Virus record (IMG/VR): IMGVR_UViG_3300043395_000122
Location: 1 to 36,112 of that record
Strand: one strand, 5' to 3'
Source: a virus
Length of the DNA: 36,112 nucleotides
This document shows positions 19,080 to 26,751 of the stretch, piece after piece; position 1 is the first letter of the stretch, and every line of letters starts with the position of its first letter. The notes under the pieces are model-generated. The model saw nothing but the letters and a program-made list of their open reading frames with translations, had not been told where the DNA came from and made no database searches. Both the position numbers and the translations under genes were made by a program.

Positions 19080-20480
19080 TTACATCAGGTTTGAAACCTT
19101 GACGAAACGATAGTAGACGTTGTAACCCTTGGTGTTTGGTGCACCAATAGCGCCATCGGCTGAAGATGTTGCGAATGGGTTGGCTACCATTCCGTAACGT
19201 GTCTTGAAACCAATCTTTGGCTGGAACGTATCCTGACCAACGGCGCGAACCATCTGGAGAGGAACGTATGGGCAGTAGAACAGACCGGCGTCGAATGCAG
19301 AAGCACCCTTATAGCCGAGTGTGAAATACTGCTGACCAGCTGAAGAAGCGAAGTAAGGGTCGATATAAACCTTAATACGTCCGTTCAGAACACCAGCGAA
19401 GGTGTTGCCAGTGTCGTCTACGTTGAGGTTGTTAGCAAGAGCTGGAGTGTAGTCCAGAACACCTGCCATCTGCAGAGCAGAAGCAACGTCAGATCCGCAG
19501 ATCAGAACGTTACCCTTACCACGACGAGTTGCCTTAGCAATCTGGTTAGATTCGCGTTCAATCTGGAACAGAAGACCCTTGAACTTTTCAACCATCCAAC
19601 GTCCGTTTGAGTCAACGTCCAGGTTAAACGTACCAGAAGTTGTTACGTTTTCTGTGGCACCAGCAGAAGCTGTGTAGTTGATTGTACGAACAACTTCACG
19701 GTTGATTTCCGCAAGGATTTCAGCAGCGAGGATGTTTGAGAGTTCTGTTTCAGCGTCAAGACCGTGGATAGCCTTAAGGTCCTGTGCCAATTCCATTGTG
19801 TATTCGGCCTTGAGAGCGCGAGACACAGCAGTTACGGCAACCTTCTCGATTGAGAATGCCATTTCCTGGAAGTGGTTAGTACCTGTTGAGTCGCCGAGAC
19901 GTTCAGCCTGTGAACGAGTCATACCTGTTGAAACAGTGTACGAACCGCTTGTAGCAGCTGAAGCGCGGAGTGTTGGATCAGAAGCTTCCTGTGAGCGACC
20001 TGTTGAAGAGTTACCAACAACGAGACGTGAAGCTGTGTTACCAGCAGCAGAACCAGAGAATGTAGTGTTAGCTTCGTTGAAGAGAGCTTCCGTACCACCC
20101 TGAGTTGTGTACTTTGAACGCATTGCGAAGATCAGGCCTGTTGGACCTGTCATTGGCTGAACGCCGCAGATATCGTATGCGATCAGGTTAGGCATCGAAC
20201 GACGTACCAGTGAGATAAGCACTGGATCGAATGTGTCGATTGAACCGTCTGAAGCTGTGGATGAAGAAGCACCCATAGCGTTAGTTGGAGCAGCTTCTCC
20301 CAGGAGCGTTGGAGCCTGGTAACCACCAGAACCAAAACCCTGTTCGCGAGCTGACTTTTCCTGGTTTTCCAGAAGCTGTGCAACTACGCTGCGACGATGA
20401 GTATCCTTGATGGGAGCCAGATCAGGATGTTCCAGGACTGGCTGCCACTTTTTCTGAACTGCTTCATTCAGAGACTGCAT
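19080..20480 (-). CDS. 23: Major capsid protein, T4 gp23-like
   Basis: 466 residues (T4 gp23 has 521). KKWQPVLEHPDLAPI and LLENQEK correspond to T4's KWKPLLEGEGLPEI and IFENQEK. RRSMPNLIAYDICGVQPM and SIELAQDL-like MELAQDLKAIHGLDAE are near-identical to T4. The N-terminal propeptide likely ends at Glu62 (LLGE before AAPTN), fitting gp21 cleavage. It forms the hexamers of the prolate or isometric head. It follows gp22 by 21 nt and is ended by a strong terminator. No separate late promoter is visible in the gap, so transcription may come from the gp22 promoter or from within gp22. Confidence 0.97.
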   Translation of the reverse strand: MQSLNEAVQKKWQPVLEHPDLAPIKDTHRRSVVAQLLENQEKSAREQGFGSGGYQAPTLLGEAAPTNAMGASSSTASDGSIDTFDPVLISLVRRSMPNLIAYDICGVQPMTGPTGLIFAMRSKYTTQGGTEALFNEANTTFSGSAAGNTASRLVVGNSSTGRSQEASDPTLRASAATSGSYTVSTGMTRSQAERLGDSTGTNHFQEMAFSIEKVAVTAVSRALKAEYTMELAQDLKAIHGLDAETELSNILAAEILAEINREVVRTINYTASAGATENVTTSGTFNLDVDSNGRWMVEKFKGLLFQIERESNQIAKATRRGKGNVLICGSDVASALQMAGVLDYTPALANNLNVDDTGNTFAGVLNGRIKVYIDPYFASSAGQQYFTLGYKGASAFDAGLFYCPYVPLQMVRAVGQDTFQPKIGFKTRYGMVANPFATSSADGAIGAPNTKGYNVYYRFVKVSNLM

Positions 20481-20501
20481 GTTGATTCTCCTAAATTATT
20501 G

Positions 20502-21602
20502 TTACTTTTTGATGCCGCGGGAAATCGCGGACATATAAGCAGCCATCTCAACTGGAACCTGCTTTTCAGCGCCCTCTTCTAGGTCGCCCACTGGTTCCTC
20601 ATCGAAAGTTACTGATTCTGACAATTGGCTGGCCTTGCCTTTTGTTGGGAAATAACTTTCACGAAGTGTAGCAATCTTGTTCGCATACGTCTTAACGTCT
20701 TCGAACTCAACTGCTTCAGAAAGTGACTGCAGCTTTGCAACCTGCGTATCTGTCAGGCCTTCTGAAACTTGTGCGAATGCGGCATCACGCTCGAATTCGC
20801 GAATCTTAGCTGTAAGCTCAACATTCTTTTCGATTTCTTCGTTGATTGCAGCTTCAAGAACTTCAACCTTATCGGCGAGATCTTCAGCAACTTCAACGGC
20901 TTCGTCTGGAATGTCGATGTAGTGTGATTCAAACAGACCCTTAAGACCTGACATGAATGACTCTACGATTTCAGCCTTGAGACCACGTTCGATAGCAACG
21001 GAATTCTGTTCCATCCACTGCTCAACAACGTAGTCAAGATATGAATCAACACGCTCAACGAGTTCTTCGCTGACTGTTGATACTTCTTCTGTTAGGGAGT
21101 CGTCGAATCTAGCTTCGACTGCTTCGAGCTGCTCATTAACCTTTGAAAGAACAGCTGCTGTATAAACTTCTGTAGCCTTAGAAATGAATTCTTCGGAAAC
21201 TTCTGTACCAGCAAAGATTGCCTTGATGTCGTCTGAAACATCAATATCTTCGGCTGAAATGCGAACGCTTTCGCCGATTGAACGCTGCTTAGGATCAACA
21301 GATGAACCCTGCATTGGGTTTGTCTTGTCGCCCTTAAACGCTGCATCGTAGAAAGCTGAGATATCTGCTTTCTTGAGACCAGATAGAGCATCAACGATTG
21401 AGTTGATCATGCCTACCTTTGTGTATGGCTTTACGCTTGAGCCCTGAAGCATAGGACCTGAAACTTCGCCCTTCTGAGCGACACCACCAGGAACAGACGC
21501 CTGACCCCCAGTAGGTTCAGCGATCTCAGCATTAACGCCGAAGCTCGCCTTTTTTGCTTCTTGCACGTCGAGCTTTTCGACGTTTAATTCCTGACCTGAC
21601 AT
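20502..21602 (-). CDS. 22: Prohead scaffold protein, T4 gp22-like
   Basis: 366 residues (T4 gp22 has 269). The protein is acidic and strongly helical in its second half, with long predicted coiled coil (about 140-305: VEARFDDSLTEEVSTVSEEL and VEVAEDLADKVEVLEAAINE). It ends LSESVTFDEEPVGDLEEG and a basic ISRGIKK. Position directly before gp23 and after gp21 is as in T4. It forms the internal core, then is cut into small peptides by gp21. The N-terminal 100 residues, rich in Gly and Ser, are longer than in T4. GGAG lies 9 nt before the ATG; a late promoter is at 21644. Confidence 0.9.
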   Translation of the reverse strand: MSGQELNVEKLDVQEAKKASFGVNAEIAEPTGGQASVPGGVAQKGEVSGPMLQGSSVKPYTKVGMINSIVDALSGLKKADISAFYDAAFKGDKTNPMQGSSVDPKQRSIGESVRISAEDIDVSDDIKAIFAGTEVSEEFISKATEVYTAAVLSKVNEQLEAVEARFDDSLTEEVSTVSEELVERVDSYLDYVVEQWMEQNSVAIERGLKAEIVESFMSGLKGLFESHYIDIPDEAVEVAEDLADKVEVLEAAINEEIEKNVELTAKIREFERDAAFAQVSEGLTDTQVAKLQSLSEAVEFEDVKTYANKIATLRESYFPTKGKASQLSESVTFDEEPVGDLEEGAEKQVPVEMAAYMSAISRGIKK

Positions 21603-21643
21603 ATTGATATTCTCCTCAGGGTTATAGAAGATTTGTTCTAGTT

Positions 21644-21651
21644 TATTTATA
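21644..21651 (-). promoter_or_regulatory. T4-type late promoter before gp22
   Basis: TATAAATA on the minus strand; predicted +1 near 21638, giving a leader of about 36 nt before gp22. Confidence 0.85.
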
Positions 21652-21664
21652 AAAACGTCGCCAT

Positions 21665-22321
21665 TTAGAACTTCTTGAGGAACTTGTTAAACGCATTAAG
21701 AAGAACCGTTTCACGATCCTTGTTAGTTGCGTATCCCTCGTTGATGTCTTTCTTAATAGCGGCTACTTCTTTTTCGACAAGGATGCCGTTATCCCAAACC
21801 CATTCGCGACCTTCCATGATCCCATTAGCGAGAGCATGAGGTGCTGAAGGATCTGCTACGATATCGGCTGCTGTTGCAAGATAAAAGTCTCTCTGAACTT
21901 CCATGAGACCATCTTTTCTCTTAACTAGAGAACCCATACCGCGTGAAGAGAAGCCGAGTTTAGCGCCTTCCTTCATAAGATTCTTTACGATATTACCATA
22001 TGGCGTATCCATGATTTTCACTTTACCAACAAAATTGTCACCTTCTTGTCTTAGTGACTTAACCATGTGCGATACGCGCTCGAGATTAATTGTAGGACCC
22101 TGTGGATGTCCAAGTTCACCATAGGCACGATTCTGCTCAACGAACTCGCGATTGTAGCGAGCAACTTCGTTAGCTAGTGTATCTGTGGGATAAACACGAC
22201 CATTCTTGTTACCAATATTTCCCTGCATCAGAATGCCTTCTAGGAAATACTGCTTCTCACCTGCTTCATTTGCTTCAGTAATGATCTGTAGATTTTCGTT
22301 AACTTCGCAGATGAGTTTCAT
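21665..22321 (-). CDS. 21: Prohead core protease, T4 gp21-like
   Basis: 218 residues (T4 gp21 has 212). The fold is the U9/herpesvirus-like serine protease: ELGHPQGPTINLERVSHM carries a probable catalytic His, and LGFSSRGMGS carries the catalytic Ser. The N-terminal GNIGNKNGRVYP is typical of prohead proteases. It cuts scaffold, core and capsid propeptides after Leu/Ile-x-Glu. The ATG overlaps the stop of the upstream gene as TAATG. Confidence 0.95.
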   Translation of the reverse strand: MKLICEVNENLQIITEANEAGEKQYFLEGILMQGNIGNKNGRVYPTDTLANEVARYNREFVEQNRAYGELGHPQGPTINLERVSHMVKSLRQEGDNFVGKVKIMDTPYGNIVKNLMKEGAKLGFSSRGMGSLVKRKDGLMEVQRDFYLATAADIVADPSAPHALANGIMEGREWVWDNGILVEKEVAAIKKDINEGYATNKDRETVLLNAFNKFLKKF

Positions 22322-22704
22322 TAGTAGCTCGAGCCTCCTGGAATTGTAACAACCTTATGCAACTTAAGAATAAGAGTTGACGGACCAGAACCAGTTTTCG
22401 TGACAACGACGTTAGCTTGTGGCTCTCCGCCGTAATTGTCAATCAGACGAGAGTCTGAGAAATCCATATAGTGCTGACCGTCAGAAAGAACTAGAACCGT
22501 GTTAGCACCACGCTGAACTGTCCAGTATGCGTTGTTACCGATTGACCACTCGGCAGAAACGATATTCATGCGAGTAACACTTTCACCCGCAGAGTTTGCG
22601 CCAAGAAGAACGTTGGAATTGTTAAGATAAACAGCGCCAGTGCTATGAAACTTAGCAATGACCCATCCACCTTTCACATGCTTGTTAACAATACCTTGTG
22701 CCAT
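22321..22704 (-). CDS. Beta-rich head-module protein of unknown function (127 aa)
   Basis: Starts MAQGIVNKHVKGGWVIAKFH. The whole protein is predicted as beta strands (GAVYLNNSNVLLG, AYWTVQRGANTVLVLSDGQH, ANVVVTKTGSGPSTLILKLH) with many Gly, Asn and Ser. Its start overlaps the preceding stop and its own stop overlaps the gp21 start, so it belongs to the head operon. The composition resembles capsid decoration proteins or small jelly-roll/tube proteins; no T4 counterpart is known in this place. The function is unassigned. Confidence 0.72.
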   Translation of the reverse strand: MAQGIVNKHVKGGWVIAKFHSTGAVYLNNSNVLLGANSAGESVTRMNIVSAEWSIGNNAYWTVQRGANTVLVLSDGQHYMDFSDSRLIDNYGGEPQANVVVTKTGSGPSTLILKLHKVVTIPGGSSY

Positions 22705-23294
22705 TATTCCTGATCCTCATGAAGAGAAGCGACAAAATCGAGCATCTTCTCGAATGTATCGGCGCTTTCGTTGACTGCTGCTTTGAACGCCATACGATTA
22801 CCGGTATTCAGTTGTTCGAATACATCAACGAGAGCGTTGAAAGTATCTTCGTTGATTTCAATCGCATCGCCATTGAGAAGCTCTACTACGATTGAATCTT
22901 CGTCTGACTCGCTGATCATTGGCGCATTAACAAAGATTGATTCTTGGAATGCTGGAACCTTAACAGAAGAAGGAGCAGTCTTAACTGGCTTGAAATCGCC
23001 TTGTGTCTTATCGGCGCGAGTCAGTGGTGTCTTGCTTCCTTTGAATCCAGACTGATCTTTCAAGTCTGAAGTTCCCTGCTTAATAACGCCACGATCACCA
23101 TTTTCTGGCTGATGTTTTGTCTTTTTCGTATTATCATCTGTTGTGTGGGAATTTGGTGAAACAGGATAATTCTTTGAATCTACTGTGTGTGCGTCAACAA
23201 AGTCTTGTTCGCCCTGAGCACGTGGCTTCAAAGAAGCTGCTTCTGGATTTTCTTCCCTTTTAGTAGCTTCACGCAGTTGCTTGAACGTCTTCAT
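22704..23294 (-). CDS. Probable prohead core/internal protein with capsid-targeting N-terminus
   Basis: 196 residues. The N-terminus MKTFKQLREATKREE resembles T4 capsid-targeting sequences, and Leu7-Arg8-Glu9 before Ala10 fits the gp21 site. Residues 15-105 are hydrophilic, low in hydrophobic residues and probably disordered, with many Lys, Asp, Pro and Gln. The C-terminal part (about 125-196) is acidic and helical (EDSIVVELLNGDAIEINEDT, then ALVDVFEQLNTG). The start lies inside the end of the previous gene with GAGGAG about 10 nt upstream. It occupies the region where T4 has gp67 and gp68. Confidence 0.68.
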   Translation of the reverse strand: MKTFKQLREATKREENPEAASLKPRAQGEQDFVDAHTVDSKNYPVSPNSHTTDDNTKKTKHQPENGDRGVIKQGTSDLKDQSGFKGSKTPLTRADKTQGDFKPVKTAPSSVKVPAFQESIFVNAPMISESDEDSIVVELLNGDAIEINEDTFNALVDVFEQLNTGNRMAFKAAVNESADTFEKMLDFVASLHEDQE

Positions 23295-23475
23295 CTGATG
23301 TCATCTCCTCTGCGGAAGCTTCTTCCTGATTGTTGAACATATTAGATGCGATGTCGATCTTTTTCAGCTCGAGAGCATCTTGAATCTTAACAGCGAGCGC
23401 ATCGTTAATCGCATCGCGGAAACTCGCGGCGTCTTGCTCTGCAGCTGCTTGAATGGCGTTATAAATCTGTTCCAT
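23269..23475 (-). CDS. Small prohead core protein, gp67/gp68-like by position
   Basis: 68 residues: MEQIYNAIQAAAEQDAASFR with helices and IQDALELKKIDIASNMFN, then an acidic tail (EEASAEEMTSDEDVQATA). The motif of Ala-Leu-x-x-Lys-Lys-Ile-x-x-Ala is shared by many T4-like core proteins, and an acidic C-terminus fits T4 gp67. It lies between portal and protease genes, as gp67/gp68 do in T4. A late promoter precedes it, with AAGGA 7 nt before the ATG. Confidence 0.65.
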   Translation of the reverse strand: MEQIYNAIQAAAEQDAASFRDAINDALAVKIQDALELKKIDIASNMFNNQEEASAEEMTSDEDVQATA

Positions 23476-23499
23476 AGTTTAATCCTTGTTCGATGAATC

Positions 23500-23507
23500 T
23501 ATTTATA
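23500..23507 (-). promoter_or_regulatory. T4-type late promoter before the core protein
   Basis: TATAAATA on the minus strand; predicted +1 near 23494, about 20 nt before the ATG. A weak hairpin (CGAGT/ACTCG) from the fibre gene end lies just upstream. Confidence 0.85.
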
Positions 23508-23548
23508 AAATTCAGTATTATTTAGCCCGTTACGAGTCAGTGAACTCG

Positions 23549-26500
23549 TTATGCTCCTCTCACCATGCAACCACTAAAGTATGATATGTTTTGATAAGCG
23601 GTGGTTGTTCTATCCGCACCGCTACCCTGTTGGATATAGATTTCGAAATAGTCTGTCGTACCATTAGCATATATGACATCGGACACACTCATGCTCCAAA
23701 AGTTTGCAGCAAACTGTGTGCCACCACTATTCCAACCGCGAGCATATTCAGATCCGTTTTTGTAGATAACAATCATACACTCGCCTGTTCCATTTGAACC
23801 ATCCAAACGAACTGTTGAGTTCAATTGATAGTAACCTTCTATTGTAGGTGTAAATCGACTTGACGCAAAGTTGTTGTTGGTGTCATAAGATTCGCTACCA
23901 AAAGTAACTTTCTGTAAGCTACCAGATGTGATCGTTTGAGCGACTGCTGGGTATGCCCTAAATGCTGGACCATTAACTGCTTGTTTACCAGCAACTGATA
24001 TCGGACCAGGAACGCTTAATCCACCAGCGTCAGTTAACGATAATGAAGTTGCGCTATATGCACTATTGATAATTTCTAATGCGCCAGTGCTAGTGATACG
24101 AAACCACTTGTTTGGATTTGTTCCACCGCCACCATTGCGCGTCATCAGAAAGTCATGATAGCCAGTCCCACCTTTGGTATTTGTTCCTTGAATAACAATA
24201 GATGCGTTAGCAGAACCAGTGTAGTTGATATTGACAAGACCACCAAACGAAGTGTTGCCAGATACAGCAAGATTCGTCGATATGGTCGCGCGTCCCGTGT
24301 GCGCGAGTAGACCAGAAGTCGTTGGTGATGCTTTAGTTGCGTATGTGGATACTGCGTTAGAAACTTGAAGATAACCAGTAGCAACTGCTGCGGTAACACC
24401 TGTAATAACTGTATCGTTCTGTGTTAAATTCTTAACTGTTGCTGTTGTTGTGGTTACTAGCGAACCACCACTACTACTAATAAGTGAGCGGATAGTTGTG
24501 TTAGTGTTTAGTAGATTCGTATTAAGTAGATTGATACGTGAGTTCGTATTAGCAAGCGCGGCACGTTCAACAGCTTTTGTTTGATAAATCGTAGCAGCAT
24601 TAGCAACTTGAAGCCTATCGCTTATAAGAGTGCGTAGAGCAGTATTGGTTGACGTCAGTCCAGTCCAAGACGCTTTTGTAGCAATATATGCGTTTGTGTT
24701 CGCTAGTTGAGACTTGATGAATGCGTTTGTATTGGCTAATGCTGCGCGTTCTACAGCTTTTGTTTGATAAGTCGCAGATGCGTTAGCAACTTGTAGACGA
24801 TCATTGATAAGAGTGCGAAGCGCTGTATTAGTTCCAGTTACAGATGACCATGTGGCACGAGTCGCAATGTATGCGTTTGTATTTGCCAGCTGTGACTTAA
24901 TGAACGCATTAGTATTAGCCAATGCTGCACGTTCAACAGATTTTGTTTGATATGCAGCAGCTGCGTTTGCAACTTGCAGTCTATCACTAATCAATGTGCG
25001 GAGAGCTGTATTCGTTCCTGTCAGATTTGAATTGACTAGAGTAACGCGAGAGTTAGTATCAGCCCATATAGTGTTGAACGAAGTCGTGCTGACTTTCGTT
25101 GCGATATATGCGTTCGTGTTAGCCAAATATGCTTTTGTATTAGCAACTTGCATATATGACTTGGCATTAGCAACTTGCAGTCTATCACTTACAAGTGAAC
25201 GAATAGCAGTATTGGTTCCAGTTACTGAAGCCCATGTTGCTCGCGTTGCGATGTAAGCATTCGTGTTAGCCAGATATGCTTTTGTGTTCGCTACTGAAAT
25301 CTTGGTGGCAATAAGATTCGTGGTAGATGTTGCAAAGTTAGCATCGTTCGCAAGAGCGCTCGCGAGCTCGCGTAGCGTATTCAAAGTTCCTGGTGCAGCA
25401 TTTACAACAGCAGAAACTGATGTATCAACATAACTACGGATTGCTGTGTTTGTTGATTTTAATGCAGTCCAAGTTGCGCGAGAAGCAATCGAGCTGTTTG
25501 TGTTGGCTAATTGTGATTTGATGAAAGCGTTCGTGTTCGCCAGATACGCTTTGGTATTTGATACCTGCATATATGATCTGACGTTAGCAACTGACATCTT
25601 CTGATTGATAAGAGAACGTGCAGTTGTGTTCGCAATGAATGTAGAAGTTAGATATGCGTTCGAAACGAGTGGCTTATCATTAACGATCAGTTTCGTACCA
25701 CTAACAGAAAGACGCGCAGCACCAAGATAGATGGTGCTATTAGAAAGCCAAATATCTTTGTATCGTGCTGTGTTTGAGCCGATGCTATAAGTTACATCAG
25801 AAGTAGGAATGAGTGATTGCGTAGCAACAGTTGTAGTGAAAGTGTTGCTGATTCCACCTCCGCCACCTGATACATTATTTGCTTGCCATTTACCAAGTGA
25901 TGCGCTCCATACAAGAGCTTGTCCGTCACTTGGTGTTTTGACTGTGTTGTAATCTACGTCGTCAAGACGATAGAGCTTTACTTCACCAGAACCAGCAGGA
26001 CCACCTCCTGCAGTTGCAACATTGAACGCCATCTTTGAGATGCGCTTATCAACATCTTGCTCAAACTGATCAAGTTTCTTTTCGAGCTTGGTTACGTCAG
26101 CATCAGAGCCAGGATCACCTTTGTCTCCTTTTGGACCTTGTGGTCCTACTGCTCCGTCTTTGCCATCTTGTCCGTCTTTTCCATCTCTGCCAGGAACGCC
26201 TTGAGGACCGCTTTTTCCTGTCTTTCCTTCTGCTCCATCACGGCCGTCACGTCCATTGGTTCCGTCAGAACCACGCGGTCCTTGTTCTCCACGCTCTCCA
26301 GGCTCCCCTCGTTCACCAGGAATTCCTTGTGGACCTTGTTCTCCTCGTTCACCTTGATCTCCTTTATCTCCCTTTTCTCCTCTGAGACCAGGATCGCCCC
26401 TTTCGCCTTTATCTCCTCGTGGACCACGTTCGCCATCTTTTCCAGCAGGACCAGTTAGACCTGTGTCTCCGCGAGGTCCTGGAACTCCTGGTTCGCCGGG

Positions 26501-26749
26501 ATCACCCTTATCACCCTTAGCGCCAGTTGATCCAGAGTTTCCTACGATTTTACCTAAGTTCGTGACGCTACCATCACTGAACTGTAGAATGAGTTCGTTT
26601 TCGAATATGCGTGCATCAACGATGCCGCGTCCGTCTTTGACATTTATGGAATTGATTTGCTCAAGCAGCTGAGAACGAGCTTCCTCGATCTCAGCTTTAG
26701 CGAGCTTAGTGGCAACAGTAAGTAGCTTTGCCTGTTCCAGCTGATCCAT
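23549..26749 (-). CDS. Collagen-like fibre protein with hendecad repeats and C1q-like tip
   Basis: 1066 residues. The N-terminal part (1-69) is helical then beta. Residues 70-216 are 49 uninterrupted Gly-X-Y triplets rich in Lys-Gly-Asp and Arg-Gly-Asp-like charges. A linker with LYRLDDVDYNTV and DGQALVWSASLGKWQANN is typical of phage fibres. Residues of about 360-760 carry Asn-Thr repeats (LANTNAFIKSQ, LANTNAYIATR) of 11-residue period. Residues of about 927-1066 form a C1q/TNF-like tip (FGSESYDTNNNF, FTPTIEGYYQLN). It would trimerise. It directly follows the portal gene in the head operon, so a head or neck fibre is as likely as a tail fibre. Confidence 0.88.
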   Translation of the reverse strand: MDQLEQAKLLTVATKLAKAEIEEARSQLLEQINSINVKDGRGIVDARIFENELILQFSDGSVTNLGKIVGNSGSTGAKGDKGDPGEPGVPGPRGDTGLTGPAGKDGERGPRGDKGERGDPGLRGEKGDKGDQGERGEQGPQGIPGERGEPGERGEQGPRGSDGTNGRDGRDGAEGKTGKSGPQGVPGRDGKDGQDGKDGAVGPQGPKGDKGDPGSDADVTKLEKKLDQFEQDVDKRISKMAFNVATAGGGPAGSGEVKLYRLDDVDYNTVKTPSDGQALVWSASLGKWQANNVSGGGGGISNTFTTTVATQSLIPTSDVTYSIGSNTARYKDIWLSNSTIYLGAARLSVSGTKLIVNDKPLVSNAYLTSTFIANTTARSLINQKMSVANVRSYMQVSNTKAYLANTNAFIKSQLANTNSSIASRATWTALKSTNTAIRSYVDTSVSAVVNAAPGTLNTLRELASALANDANFATSTTNLIATKISVANTKAYLANTNAYIATRATWASVTGTNTAIRSLVSDRLQVANAKSYMQVANTKAYLANTNAYIATKVSTTSFNTIWADTNSRVTLVNSNLTGTNTALRTLISDRLQVANAAAAYQTKSVERAALANTNAFIKSQLANTNAYIATRATWSSVTGTNTALRTLINDRLQVANASATYQTKAVERAALANTNAFIKSQLANTNAYIATKASWTGLTSTNTALRTLISDRLQVANAATIYQTKAVERAALANTNSRINLLNTNLLNTNTTIRSLISSSGGSLVTTTTATVKNLTQNDTVITGVTAAVATGYLQVSNAVSTYATKASPTTSGLLAHTGRATISTNLAVSGNTSFGGLVNINYTGSANASIVIQGTNTKGGTGYHDFLMTRNGGGGTNPNKWFRITSTGALEIINSAYSATSLSLTDAGGLSVPGPISVAGKQAVNGPAFRAYPAVAQTITSGSLQKVTFGSESYDTNNNFASSRFTPTIEGYYQLNSTVRLDGSNGTGECMIVIYKNGSEYARGWNSGGTQFAANFWSMSVSDVIYANGTTDYFEIYIQQGSGADRTTTAYQNISYFSGCMVRGA
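24542..25015 (-). repeat. Tandem 183-bp repeats in the fibre gene
   Basis: Three tandem copies, starting at 25015, 24832 and 24649 and running down, each 183 bp (61 codons); the third keeps about 36 codons of similarity. Each encodes TNTALRT, then DRLQVANA, then AALANTNAF. DNA differs at many third positions, so expansion is not very recent. Confidence 0.85.
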
Positions 26750-26751
26750 AA

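Noticed and set aside
26035-26458. Plus-strand frames rich in Leu/Ser/Phe opposite the collagen region
   Set aside because: They are the complement of Gly-X-Y codons and have no start signal.
24542-26542. Possible CRISPR array or non-coding repeats
   Set aside because: The repeats are in frame, encode Gly-X-Y and Asn-Thr units, and lack unique spacers of constant length.
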